Origin: Myotis daubentonii
Lineage: Eukaryota; Chordata; Mammalia; Chiroptera; Vespertilionidae
NCBI RefSeq assembly: GCF_963259705.1
Contig: NC_081841.1
Coordinates: 32,081,358-32,145,357 of the forward strand
Reading direction: 5' to 3'
Length of the DNA stretch: 64,000 nucleotides
Under the pieces are notes generated by a model. It made no database searches and was not told the origin of the DNA. It saw nothing but the letters and a program-made list of their open reading frames with translations. The position numbers were made by a program, and so were the translations under genes. Positions 1-26,300 of the stretch are shown here, piece after piece. Numbering within the stretch: position 1 is the first letter of the stretch; each line of letters begins with the position of its first letter.

Positions 1-1236
1 CACAGATGTTGCTTACTTCATTTCTGCTTCAAAACTGCTATGTAAACCTCTGAGTAAATGACATTTCCACTTTGTTATAATCACATAGAAATCTTGATTT
101 TCTTTGGCATTTCAATTATACTTGTACTTATCCCACATTTTATAAATACTGAGCTAATTTCTTTCCCCAAGGTCCTTATCATGTTTTTGCCCATAAACAA
201 TGAAGTAAAGCTGACATTAAACTTGATACAAAAATTATTATTATCCTTAACTCACTGAAAAGGAAGCCTGACAATGAAAAGACAAATGTTTTTCCATGAC
301 TATTGTAGTCCTACCACTATATAATTTCAAGGGTGTATAGTTATATTAATTAGATAGTGTGATAGATTGTGTAATCATTCTATCAAGCCAGTCAGAATAT
401 TCATTATTCTGGGTATCTTAACTTAAAAATATACGCACAATAAGCCAAACCCCCACAATTAAATAACTGGCAACAGTTGCAGGCTTTTGCCATTTGGCTT
501 AGTTACTGAATATTATTTCTAATATAGTTGCATATGAAAGTAGCAGTGTCTAAGAGAAGAAGCTATATAGTTTCTGGCCTTGTATCAGCAATGCACTTTT
601 CATATTAGAAGCTTTTCAACACTATGCATCAGACATTCTTCTAAGCAGGACATCATATTTAATCCTCTTAAACCACTGAGACACTTATTTTGTCTTCATT
701 TTATAGAGGAGGGATCGAAATTTCTAAAGTTTAAAGAACTTGCTCAATGTAATATTCATATCTTAGCAGAGTCCTGTTGATCCAAATCAGTGTAACTGCA
801 AACTTGTGCTCTCACCTGCTTTTATACCATTTAGTCTCTAACTCAATCAACAAGTCAATCCCAGTAATTACTGTACCAGAGAGAGGAAAATACTAAAAAA
901 AGATTTATTAGATGTTTCTAAAGATTAGAACAAGATAATTTTAGAATAGTCTCTCTTGACTGTAATATTTACAAACATCTCTCTGAAATGGTTTGAACCT
1001 AGGTTCTCTCTATATGGTATCCTTGAATCAGCAGAAGTTTTTCTTAAAAGCTTTTTATGGCTCGTCTTATTTATTCAACCAATCTCTCATTCAACCAATA
1101 TTTGTGGAATAATTTATGTGTTTCTGTTACCTTCAAAGAGCCTATAACTTAGTGAGCAAATGAGTAAAAATCAGGCTGAAATGAGTAAGTGCCTGAGTAA
1201 GGTATAAGATCAGAATAGGATAGGAAAAGTATCTCA

Positions 1237-1663
1237 TCCTATATAATAAAACCCTACTATGCAAATCGACTGGACAGCAGAATGACTGGACACTATGACA
1301 TACACTGACCACCAGGGGGCAGACACTCAACACAGGAGCTGTCCCCTGGTGGTCAGTGTGCTCCCACAGGGGGAGCGCTGCTCAGCCAGAAGCCGGGCTC
1401 ATGGATGGCGAGTGCAGCGGCAGTGGAGGGAGACTCTCCTGTCTCCACTTCAGGCAGGTGGTGAGGGGCGAGGGGATCCGGACTGCGAGAGGGGTATCTG
1501 ACTGCTGGCTTAGGCCTGATCCCAGGTTGGGGTGGGGGGGGTGGGGATAGGGCCTAAGCTGGCAGGTGGACATCCCCTGAGGGATCTTGGACTATGAGAG
1601 GGAGCAGGCCAGGCTGAGGGACCCCCACCCCCAGTGCACGAATTTCATGCATCAGGCCTCTAG
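1237..1663 (+). mobile_element. Non-autonomous Helitron (HeliBat type)
   Basis: Starts TCCTATATAATAAAA after an A and ends GCCTCTAG before a T, with the imperfect 3' hairpin GTGCACGAATTTCATGCA just upstream. Internal 17-bp inverted repeats lie at 1302-1318 and 1343-1359. There is no coding capacity. Confidence 0.88.
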
Positions 1664-2849
1664 TACTATATAAGTGTTCATATTATCAATATCACCTCTA
1701 GAATGTAAGATTTTTAGGGATAAGAACCATGAGTTATGCATAAAATAGCATTTGGACATGAAAATTTAATTTGGGGAAAGATTAGTTTAGGCTGAAAAAT
1801 TAACTGCCCTAACAAACAAGTATACTAAGTCAAATGAAATTTGCAGAAAATAGCAAAATGTATGGTGTGACTGTGGCATTGGGTGTAGAATGTAGGAGAC
1901 ATAGTAGGGTGACATCCTGGTAGGATATAATAGGGCCAGGCCCCAGAATTCCCTGAAGACAAGACTAGAAATTTAGCCTTTGTCCTGTATACAATGGCAA
2001 GACTGAATGGGCTTGTTTAGAGATATGGTAAAGAGCGCCTATGTTTAAGAAAAATAATTCTGGAAAAGTATGTTTCCTATCTCACTGAGCTTTTGTAAAG
2101 AGCAAATGAGGTAACAAGTCAAATATTTATAAAAGTTCCTCACACATAGAAAGTGCTCAAGAACTTTAACTATTGTTATTATTCATTGTTGTTGTTAGGA
2201 ATAATATGATTTCATATATGGGGCAGTGTTTAATATTTTGACATGTAGAGATGGGATGATAGGTTTTCTAAGTGAGCAGACCAAGTACGCAAAGGTGAAG
2301 ACAGGCACTTGTGGATGTTTCTGTCTTTTCCCGGCCCTGTGGGGCCCCTTATCTTTTAGGCCTGTAGTATGTATGCCTGGTCACACCCATAGGCTTCACA
2401 GCAACCCTATCTATTTATACTGTCTACTTTCCCCCATATTCATGACAGCATGTTAAAATCTCTGTCTGGTCATTCCAACATCTAAAACATATCTGGGCCT
2501 GGTTCCTTTGACAGTGGAACTTCCTTCCCTGTGTTTTTTTTTTTTTTATATCTTATAGCCTTTTGTTGTATTCTAGATAATGTGTATAAAAGAACAAAGA
2601 ATGAGGTATAAGGTTACAGTGGAGGGTAACCTTATCATTGAAGTTCACTAGTTTAAAACTTGGTCAGAGGAGAGAGTTAAAATCCATGAGACCATTGTGT
2701 ACCAGTTGGCTTCCTTCACAATTTTCTAATCCCAAACAGCAATGTCCTCATTTCTATCAAGGAAATTCTGTTGCTATTAAAAAAAAGAGAAGCCAAAACC
2801 TAAAAAACTTCTTTAAAAGCATTAGTTGTCTAGCTATTTTATTTCGTTG

Positions 2850-3010
2850 AATGTATTGAGGTGACATTGGTTAATAAAATTATATAGGTTTCAGGTGTAC
2901 AATTCTATAATACATCCTCTGTATGTTATATTGTGTGTTCACCACCCCAAGTCAACCTCCTGCCATCACCATTTATCCTCCTTTCACCCTCTCCAACCTC
3001 CCCCAACTCC
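2850..3010 (-). repeat. L1 3' UTR fragment
   Basis: The stretch GTGACATTGGTTAATAAAAT and the C/T-rich strand that follows resemble the reverse complement of mammalian L1 3' UTR ends. The subfamily was not determined. Confidence 0.5.
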
Positions 3011-4211
3011 TTCTTAGTTATCTAGCTATTTTAGTGGAGGGAAAAGTTGATGGACTAATAAGAATAAATTTAAAAATATCTTGAAGAGTCTCAGAAATTC
3101 ATACGCTGGCTAGAATGGTTGGAATGCTCTTTCAGCTAATAAATTTAACTAAAAACTTAAACCAACTTCAAAATCTTTGTGAATTGGCTAGTAACAAAAA
3201 ATGTTTTCAGTTATCAATTACTATTTGAGTAAGTAGTTTTATCTTTCTGGTTTTAGAGAAGTTGAATACTTTTATTTTTCTTCTCATTTCCCCACTCCTA
3301 CCCCATGTTCATCTGCCTGAGCCAGAACTTACTGAGGCAGATCTTGGGTCTTGTTTCAAAGACTAAATTCTGACTCATTTCTTAAGTTGAACTTTTAAAA
3401 ACTTTCCATGTATAGAATTTGGTAATTTTTTTTATGTATCACCCAAATTCTAAACCCAATGTGAGCATGGGGAGAGGGTCTATTATGGAAAATTATTATA
3501 GGGTGTGCTTTTTCTGTAAGAAATGGTTATGAATTTAACTCAAAATCTAGTTCTTGACTACTTGTTGTTTACCAGTGACCCTGCTGGGCAGGGCATTTTG
3601 CTAGAAAAATGGACTGGGGTCTTACTTCAACCAGTGAGGGGCTTTAAGTTGGGGAATATATAATCCTATTTGAAGATAGTATGATATAAATACTGACCTT
3701 TATCAAGAGGATAAAGTTGTTATATATAACTATATATACTACCATGCATTTGTCCCTTAAAAAAAAACAATAGCTGAAGTATATTCTTAGTTGTTTTCCT
3801 TAATTACTATATAATGCTCTTAAGAATTCTACAGTAAAATATTTGATATGCCTCTCTAACATTTTCTCTTTCACAAAAATCAAAGTCTGCCCTTCTCCAG
3901 GAAACATGGTTGGTGAGCTTACCACAGATCACTGGTTTGCCCTTATTAGTCTATCAACATCATATGCCATTAAAAAATTTCCCAGCTCTCCTGACTTTCT
4001 GAGTCCTGTGGTGACTTTATTTTAAATGTACATCTTTTGTTTACAGTTAGAGACCTTTGGAGTAGGTTGACCTTTTTATAGGTCAACTCTCTTTAGGATC
4101 ATTCATTGCTTTGCAAATGTTTAAGTTTGTCAGAAAAAAAAAACACTTTTCTGCATTCAATGTCCAAGTGTCTTTGAGATAGTAGTATAACTTGTCACAA
4201 CCATTTATGTA

Positions 4212-4610
4212 CCAGAAACCCGGTGAATGAGGTTTGTGCATGGGGGGGGGGGGTTCCCCAGACCGGCCTACACCCTCTCGCAGTCCAGGACCTCTTGGGG
4301 GATGTCTGCCTGCCAGCAGTCAGACATCCCTCAGACATCCCTCCACAGTCCAGAGCTCTCGCAGTCCAAGACCCCTGCTCCTTACCATCTGCCTGCAGTG
4401 GAGGTGGGAAAGGCTCCCGCCACTGCCTCTGCATTTGCCAGACATGAGCCTGGCTTCTGGCTGAGCAGCGCTCGCCCTGTGGGAGTAACACTGACCACCA
4501 GGGAGCAGCTCCTGTGTTGAGCGTCTGCCTCCTGGTGGTCAGTGTGCCTCATAGCGACCAGTTGTTCCGCCGTTCAGTCAATTTGCTTGTTACACTTTTA
4601 TTATATAGGA
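4212..4610 (-). mobile_element. Non-autonomous Helitron (HeliBat type)
   Basis: In the minus direction it starts TCCTATATAATAAAAG (4610) and ends CTGG (4215-4212), which fits the CTRR terminus. It is flanked by A and T. It is related to the copies at 1237 and 15778 and shares their internal inverted repeat, but has diverged (for example a run of ten G at 4241-4250). Confidence 0.82.
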
Positions 4611-5426
4611 TTACACACAGACACACACACCCACTATTTCATAGAATCCTAGCACTTTTTTAAAACTGGAAAGTCTTTAGAAATCAACTTTCCGACACAC
4701 TCATTTTCCTGACAGTAAAACAGAACCTCTAAGATAGTAAATTGATTTGATTGGCAATAGAGAAACCAAATCTACAACCCCCCTGACTTAGTGGTACGCA
4801 CATGCCTTGTTGATACTATTGGCAGATGATGTAAAAGGCATACTTTAATCTGATTTAACTGGTGGGAAATAGAAGGAAGAAGTCAAAACAAAGACCTTGG
4901 GTCATAGAATCGAGCAGTCTTCTCAAATGAGCAGACATAACTGGTCACCAAGGACCCCATCCCTGTTTTTAATACCTTCCGTCTTATTTGACCCTGATAA
5001 AAACCCCACCTATGCATTGCAGAGTTACAGGAGAAATCTCACCATTTTTTCACTTGGGAGGTAGAGGAAGGAAGGCTCATGGTGCAAGCTGTATGTCTGG
5101 AATCCTGGCTCTCTACCTGCCACTCAGAGCTGTGTGCGATACAGGATCCTGGCAGCATTTCCCAAGCTCCAAGGTAGTCAGGAGCCCAACCTGTGTCCAC
5201 AGTCTTACCTCCCCACCCCCACGCCTTTGAATCTTGGATCCATTGCTCCAAAGTAGACACACAGCGCCTCTCTGTCAAAGGGGCGGCTTTGGCATGCATA
5301 TTGATTAGTTGAAAGGGCATTGCTGCCATCTGGCTGGCAGATGAAATGTCAAGATCAATACTTCTCATCCTTCAGCTTCCAGGATGAGAAAACAGGTGGT
5401 GAGGGGGAAGGTAGTAGGACTCTTTA

Positions 5427-19633
<14,207 letters not shown>

Positions 19634-19870
19634 TCTTCTTCCAGTCCCTGAAACTTGTTTGGTTCACTCTTTCAATGAACTGTAGGAGCCGTGCGCTTTA
19701 GAGAGTGGAGGTTCAAAGCTGGTAGTCGCAGGCTTGGATAGCTTTTCGTAGGAGTGAACCAGCAGAATAAAATCTCATCTGCTTCCCAGAGAACTCACAG
19801 GTGAGGGAGGAATTGTCCAGTTCTCTTTGCAGTCTTTCCAGGTGGGTCCACTGAGGACAATATCTCCAAT
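19634..19870 (-). promoter_or_regulatory. GYS2: GYS2 5' untranslated region and proximal promoter (approximate)
   Basis: Sequence directly upstream of the GYS2 ATG on the minus strand. It should contain the untranslated part of exon 1 and the promoter. No clear TATA box at the right distance and no CpG island is visible, unlike LDHB. The transcription start cannot be fixed from sequence alone. Confidence 0.4.
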
Positions 19871-20319
19871 CAGAATCTACGCAAAAAACCCAGAGCTATC
19901 ACCAGTAAAATCCTCAGTCTGGGGTTTAGGCAAGCAACCCCCCCCTGATAGTGCCATCCTCATAGGCTGATCATGGTACATGTCCAGACCTTTAGCCCTT
20001 GTCCTTTTGACCAAATTCCTAGACTCACACGGTCACCAGTGCTTATTTCATCACTTCCAAAGGGATCCAAGAATTTAGCAATTCCCCTTATAAATTTTGC
20101 TGAGCATTTTAGATTACACATGGAATTGACTGGGACATATTTCTATTCTTCCAATCACTTTATATTTCCTAAGTATTATTCTTTCTTTTGATTCCCATTT
20201 CTAGAGCATTAAAAGTTATTCCTAATTATTTTATTCTACATCTGCAAATTTACCTTTGAAGATAAGTATAGATTTTGGCTTCCCTTTTCTTAATTACTTT
20301 TTCTTTAAAATCTCCCTTT

Positions 20320-20425
20320 GGGCGGATCCACGTGCCCTGTCTTTGGGGTTTGTGGGTCGCCCGGGGACGCAATAAACCTTTCCTTTTCTTTCTTAAAAAA
20401 AATAAAATAAAATAAAATAAAATTT
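20320..20425 (+). mobile_element. Polyadenylated retrocopy of an LTR fragment
   Basis: The stretch from ATCCACGTGCCCTGTC to CGCAATAAACCTTTCC matches the centre of the solo LTR at 61628-61974 (about 61847-61915). It then passes directly into a (TAAAA)n tail about 20 bases after AATAAA. Near-repeats AAAATCTCCCT (left) and AAAATTTCCCT (right) look like a target duplication. Confidence 0.6.
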
Positions 20426-22034
20426 CCCTGTGAAAAAATATAAATGCAAGTGTGTGTTTGCGTATAAAACACAAAGAATATAGTTTTGCCTGATCAATGA
20501 TTGTCAGATCATAATTTTAATGAGATAGTAGAAATAAATTTTAGTCCCATTTATACATTTACCTCAAATATCTTCAAACTGATAAAGAATAATTTAGTGG
20601 ATATAATCATGTTCAAATAGGAGAAAAATGCAAACTATATTAGGTTCTGAAATATAACCAGGATCACCTTGTCAGTAAATGCCATATATTTACTTTTTCA
20701 TGTGTTTGTATGTATATACGTATGTGTGTGCTAATTTATTTACATACACAGAGAGACACACTCTATATTGCATTTAAATGGAGTAACGTTCTCAAGCATG
20801 CTGACTTTTGAAATATCTTACTTTATAGATTTAGCTTACAATCAGTATTTTTACATTTTCATTCCATATAGCGATAGAATTAAAATTCACACAAAATATC
20901 CTTTACATTAGAATTACAAGTAGAATTCTCTTAAAATAATTTGTTACTTGTTTGTACTATCACTATTTTATTTTTGCTATTTATTATTACTATTTGTTAC
21001 TTATTAGTAACTTTTTATTGGGTATTTAGCCATTGTTTGTACAGTTGGCCTTATTAACTCAAGCCCTATATTAATGACTTAAAATAGATAAAAGCATACT
21101 TCATTATCTGATATTAAATCAATGTAAATCAAGTAGATTAAATGTCTTTCATGATTACCAACATATTTGATTCTTATCTTTGTCTACAAAATAAATTTAA
21201 ATATATAGTTTATTATTCATTCAGTTGGTAAGAAAAAAACTATATGGTTAATAAAAAAAAAAATAGAGCACTAAAACAGTAAATATAGGAGCCCAATTTA
21301 TCAAAACGACTGTCTCCTTTACAAAATAATTTGCTGGTGTTGACATAACCTCTGTTGAGTCCTGCAAATACAAATTCCAATAAAACCAAACAGAAGGGCA
21401 TGCTGACAAGAAGTGAGGATGGGATGACAGGGTGATGACAGAGAGTCAGGTTTGCAGTGTTCAGGCTCAGCAACCCTGTGATTGGTTCTTCCAGGAATAA
21501 ACAAGCCCCAGGATAGCCAGTTCACAATACCCAAATCACTTTATTCATTTATAGCAATTTCCAGGTACCATGTGCTTGGTTGTACATAATCATTCTTGGG
21601 GCCACATCCAATCTGCCACTTATCAGCTATGCAAACTCAAGCCAATTTCTTAACTAAGTTTTGGTTTTCTGACAAAAATAGGAAAAACACCATTTGCATA
21701 GGGTACTTAGTAGAGTGCTGGCACTATATTTACCACTTTCTAACTGTCAGTCTTACTTATAAGACATAGTAGTCTATTAAAAGCACTTCTGGTTGTTACT
21801 ATTGCAGAGGAAATGAAAGAGAGGCTTATTTTCCTTTAAATTTTTTGAATATTGTGCCACATGCATATGTTATCTGCTCAAATAATTGTATTTTGAGGGA
21901 AAAATGACCTTAGATCAATTAAAATATTTCATGACATACTAAATAAAAGTAAGGAACATATAAAACAAAATAAATAGTACAATTGATTCAGTTTTGTACA
22001 AAAAATAGATATGTATTTCTCCTAGTGAAATATA

Positions 22035-22855
22035 TCTATACTAATAAAATGGTTATATGCTAATTAAACTGGATCGACCCGACCTCTTCCAGACATCTGA
22101 CTTCCTTCCAGATAAAGCCATGGTGGCAGGGGGCCAAGGCAGAGGTGGTTAGGAGCGATCAGGCCAGGAGGGGAGCAAGCAGTTAGGGGCAATCAGGTTG
22201 GCAGGAGGGAGCAGTTGGGAGCGATAAGGCCGGCAGGGGAGTGTCCCGACCCGCGGGACAACAACGGGGCAATGAAGAGACACCCTAGGAGAATGAAACA
22301 AACAAGGGACACGAAAGAATGGAGGCAAGACAGGATTCTGATCAAGCCCCCAACTTTATTCTCACAATGGCAGGATATATACTGTTTTAGGGACTGGGGT
22401 GGGTGGAGAAGCCTATTAGCTTATCAGCAGGGTTGTAGCAGGCTCCGATGTGGCGGTAGTTGCTTCAGGGAATAGGATGGTTATCTTTAGCTGCTGGCCA
22501 GATCGCAGGACACACGTAGTTTCTGGTAATTAGGAGTTTCTGGAGGAACCAGAAACATAATTCTTAAGATGGCTTTGTCTAAGCCAATATCTCTAATGGC
22601 TCCCAACAGGGGAGGGCAGTTGGGGTGATCAGGCCAGCAGGGGAGGGCAGTTAGGTGGTGATCAGGCCGACAGGAGAGCAGTTAGGGGGCAATCAGGCCA
22701 GCAGGCAGGTAAGCGGTTAGGAGCCAGTGGTCCTGGATTGTGAGAGGGATGTCCAGCTGCCAGACATCCCCCAAGGGGTCCCAGATTGGAGAGGGTGCAG
22801 GCCGGGCTGAGGGACACGCCCCCCCATGCATGAATTTCATGCACCAGGCCTCTAG
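22035..22855 (+). mobile_element. Non-autonomous Helitron (HeliBat type), interrupted by a solo LTR
   Basis: Starts TCTATACTAATAAAATGG after A and ends CCTCTAG before T, with 3' hairpin CATGCATGAATTTCATGCA. The body is a tandem array of ~33-bp units of the form GGGGAGGGCAGTTAGGGG...ATCAGGCC, split by the LTR at 22242-22608. Confidence 0.85.
22242..22608 (-). mobile_element. Solo LTR of a class II (betaretrovirus-like) endogenous retrovirus
   Basis: A 367-bp TG...CA element flanked by the perfect 6-bp duplication GGGGAG (22236-22241 and 22609-22614), the length typical of class II ERVs. Minus orientation is indicated by AATAAAG in the minus-strand reading. There are no internal viral genes; a full provirus presumably recombined to leave this LTR. 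Confidence 0.8.
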
Positions 22856-23848
22856 TATAAATATAAGACTGAAATAGATACAAAATTCTCCCAATTGTTT
22901 TCTTTAGGAGGTACTGATAATGATTATTATTTATGTGCTCTTTTTCTTTACTAGTATTCTACAAATTTTCTGCAACAAACATGTATATAAATGTATATAT
23001 GTATATACATATACATATACATCTATTTACACAGAATAAGTAAACCAGTTTTTGAAAGTTTAATCACATCACCTCGTGATTATTTCATTCATTCTCACTC
23101 ACTATTTTGCTATTTAGAAAATTTTGATCTCTGGCTCTCACTTGGGCTTTTGCCTCAGGCACAAGCACTCTCAGCAACACATCATCTCCTAGTGACCCCT
23201 CACAATAGACTGATATAACTCTTTTGATCCTATTACCCCAACATGAGGGCATTGTGCCAATTCTTTGCTTTTCAGTGGTGAATGCCTTTTTCAAAATTGC
23301 TCCCTGAGTCAACAAAGGTGAAATAAATGGAACCACCCAAAATATGTCTGTGTAATCTTCATCTGTCCACGATATCTGGATGAATTCCCCTCTTTCCAAT
23401 ATATGTGAAAAGAAAGGCATTCACATATGCAATATGATCTGGATGGGAATCAGAGAAAGTTCTCTGCTTCCTTAATAGTCTGAGTATCCCTGAGTTCTCT
23501 CCTCTAGAATTTATATTAAAAGCATAAATTGGTGAGCTAAGAGCATAATCAATGAGAGAAAGGGAAATGGGGTTTCCCCATGATGGGAGAAGAAATCTCG
23601 AAAATTCCTGATCCCTAATTTCACACTCACATCAATGTGTTATCATTCGATAAAAAGACATGAGAGGACAATTAGAAAAGGAAAGATTTGTGTTTGGTTT
23701 CCTTGGTAAGCATTCCAGCAGAGGTCGCTAGATACATGTAGAAAACCACTCTTTGGTTTTGACATTTCCCAACCATCTTGGAAGTCTTTAGGATTTTGAA
23801 GGCTTGATTGGCCTGCTCCTGCATATCCTCACAGGTTCAGTTAATGTA

Positions 23849-24470
23849 GTTATGAGTACCTACTATGTGCAACTTACTATTCTAGAAGCTGAATATATTT
23901 TCAATGAACCGTAGACAAGTTCCTCCTTCAATGAACAGATAGACATTAATCATGTAAACAAATACATAAATTATATTGTTTCAGATGCTGCTAAGTTTCT
24001 GAAGAAGAAAGACTACAAAATGGTACAAAGTGCCATTTGATAAAAATTGGTGCTTTGGCTTGGGATGGACAGGAAGACTGCTTGGAGGAAGTGATATTTG
24101 AATTGAGACACAAATAATGAGAAAGAGACAACACTTGAGATCTGGGAGGAAAGATAGCAATGCCTTTAACACTTACAGGGACAGAAAGGAGACCAATGTG
24201 CTTGGAGCCCAGAGCATAATGAATGAGAGAGACTCTGGTGGGGGAAGTCAGGGAGGGAAGCAGGGAACACATCACAGAGAAGCTGGTAGAGAGCTTGCGT
24301 TTTATCCTGGTTGTGATAGGAGGTCATTGGATGGTTTTAAGCAGAGGAGTAATGTGACTACTGAGACCACAGAAGTAGGATTAAAATTAAGAATTAAATA
24401 TGTGGTCATAACCCTTGACTTCATGAAATTTACATTGTGGCAGGGCAAGCCAGTATTAAAGAAGTAATTT
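23849..24470 (-). repeat. Ancient L2-like interspersed repeat
   Basis: GAGTACCTACTATGTGCAAC, GAAGCTGAATAT, and later GGTCATTGGATGGTTTTAAGCAGAGGAGTAA-type phrases are typical of an old, widely dispersed mammalian repeat. Family assignment is from memory and uncertain. Confidence 0.4.
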
Positions 24471-24539
24471 AAGGACTTTGAAAGTGGTGAATTATATACA
24501 GTACTGTGAGAGCATATAATAATAGAATTAATGTGATCT

Positions 24540-25790
24540 AGAATATTAAGAATGACTTCTCAAGAAAAATAAAAGGCATCCAAATGAGAAAGTCAAAAGG
24601 AAAAATATCACTATTTGAAGATAGCATTTTATTATATGTAGAAAACACTAAAGACACCATCAAAAAAAGCTGTTAGAACTAATTAACTAATTCAGTAAAA
24701 TTGAGGAATACAAAATCAATAAGCAAAAATCTGTTGTATTTCTATTCACTGAGAACAAACTATCAAAAAATTTAAGAAAAATTCCATTTATAATTGCATT
24801 CAAAGAATAAAATACCTAAAAATAAACTTAACCAAGGATGTAAAAGACCTGAACTCTGAAAACAATGAGACACTGATGAAAGAAATTAATGACAATTAAA
24901 TGGAAAGATAGTCTATGCTCCAGGATTGGAAGATTTAATATTTTTAAAATATCCATATACCCAAAGCAATCTAAAGATTTAATGCAATCCTATCAAACTT
25001 CCAGTGGCATTTTCACAGAAATAGAACACATAACACTATAATTTGCGTGGAACCATAATCACAAAAGACTCCAGTAGCCAAAGCAATCTTGAGAAAGAAG
25101 TGCACTGCTGGAGGCATCATACTTCCTGATTTTAAACTGTATTACAAAGCTATAGTAATAAAAAAAATGATATTGCCATAAAAACAGACACATACATCTG
25201 GGAACAGAATAGAGAACTCAGAAGTAAGCCCACACATATAATCAATTAATTTATTGATTGAGGCTAATTTATTGATTGATGCAATGGGGAAAAGACAATC
25301 TCTTCAATAAGTGGTGCTGGGAAAATAGGACAACCACATGCAAAAAGAAAAGAAAAGAAAAGAAAAGAAAAAAAAAGAAAAGAAAAGAAAGACCACTATC
25401 TTACAGCATACACAAAAATAAACTCAAAATGAATTAAAGACTTATACATAACACCTGAAACCATAAAAATCATAGAAAAAAGTTTTAAAAGCCCCTTGAA
25501 ATTAGTCTTGACAATGATTTTGGGGATTTAACACCAAGCAAAGGCAAAACAACAACAAAAATAAACAAGTGGGACTACATCAAGCTAAAAAGCTTCTGCA
25601 CAGCAAAGGAAACCAACAGAATGAAAAGGCAACCTACCAAATGAAAGAAAGTATTTACAAATCATATATCTGATGAGGGTTTAACATTCAAAATATGTGA
25701 AGAACTTCTGCAACTCAATAACAACAATATCCCAGACGATTCAATTAAAAAATGGGCAGAGTATCTAAATAGACATTTTTTCATATTTGA
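24540..25790 (+). repeat. L1 remnant, ORF2 reverse-transcriptase region
   Basis: The sequence reads as decayed L1 ORF2 (for example the segments around ATCAATAAGCAAAAATCTGT, GGAGGCATCATACTTCCTGA and GGGACTACATCAAGCTAAAA). Many stops and indels are present, and an (AAAAG)n tract at 25339-25391 interrupts it. It is dead, 5'- and 3'-truncated. Confidence 0.85.
25339..25391 (+). repeat. (AAAAG)n microsatellite
   Basis: About ten AAAAG units inside the L1 remnant. Confidence 0.9.
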
Positions 25791-25991
25791 TTATTAAAAC
25801 TCCAATAAACTTACTACTTATTATGTGGGTTGAGGCAGTGGAGGAAAGTGTCTACAAGCCATTTAATCTTTAAATGACATGTAAACATATTATTGAGCTT
25901 ACAATGTGTTCAATATTAACATACAATAAAAATGCCTTCTTATCTATGTGGATATTACATAAAAATAATATTTATATATAAAATTGGTCTT

Positions 25992-26195
25992 ATTTTTCTT
26001 TAAATATTTTTATTGATTTTTTACAGAGAGAAAGGGAGAGGGACAGAGAGCCAGAAACATCGATCAGCTGCCTCCTGCACACTCTCCACTGGGGATGTGC
26101 CCGCAACCAAGGCACATGCCCCTCACCGGAACCGAACCCGGGACCCTTCAGTCTGCAGGCTGAAGCTCCATCCACTGAGCCAAACCGGCTAGGGA
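25992..26195 (-). mobile_element. VES SINE
   Basis: Minus-strand VES with head complement CCAAACCGGCTAGGG at the right. The perfect 12-bp target duplication AAAATTGGTCTT lies at 25980-25991 and 26196-26207. Confidence 0.92.
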
Positions 26196-26207
26196 AAAAT
26201 TGGTCTT

Positions 26208-26300
26208 TTTTAACTTTATTTTTATTGTTGACACTATTACAGATGTCCCCATCCCACTCCCCTTTGCCTACCTCCTTTTAACCTAAAAATATATCCTGCT
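26208..26300 (-). repeat. L1 3' end fragment
   Basis: TTTATTGTTGACACTATTAC followed by a C/T-rich stretch, the same pattern as at 30010 and 59870. Short and minus-oriented. Confidence 0.5.

Noticed and set aside
24540..25790. A possible intact retrotransposon ORF.
   Set aside because: The L1 ORF2-like stretch is full of stops and indels and lacks both ends.
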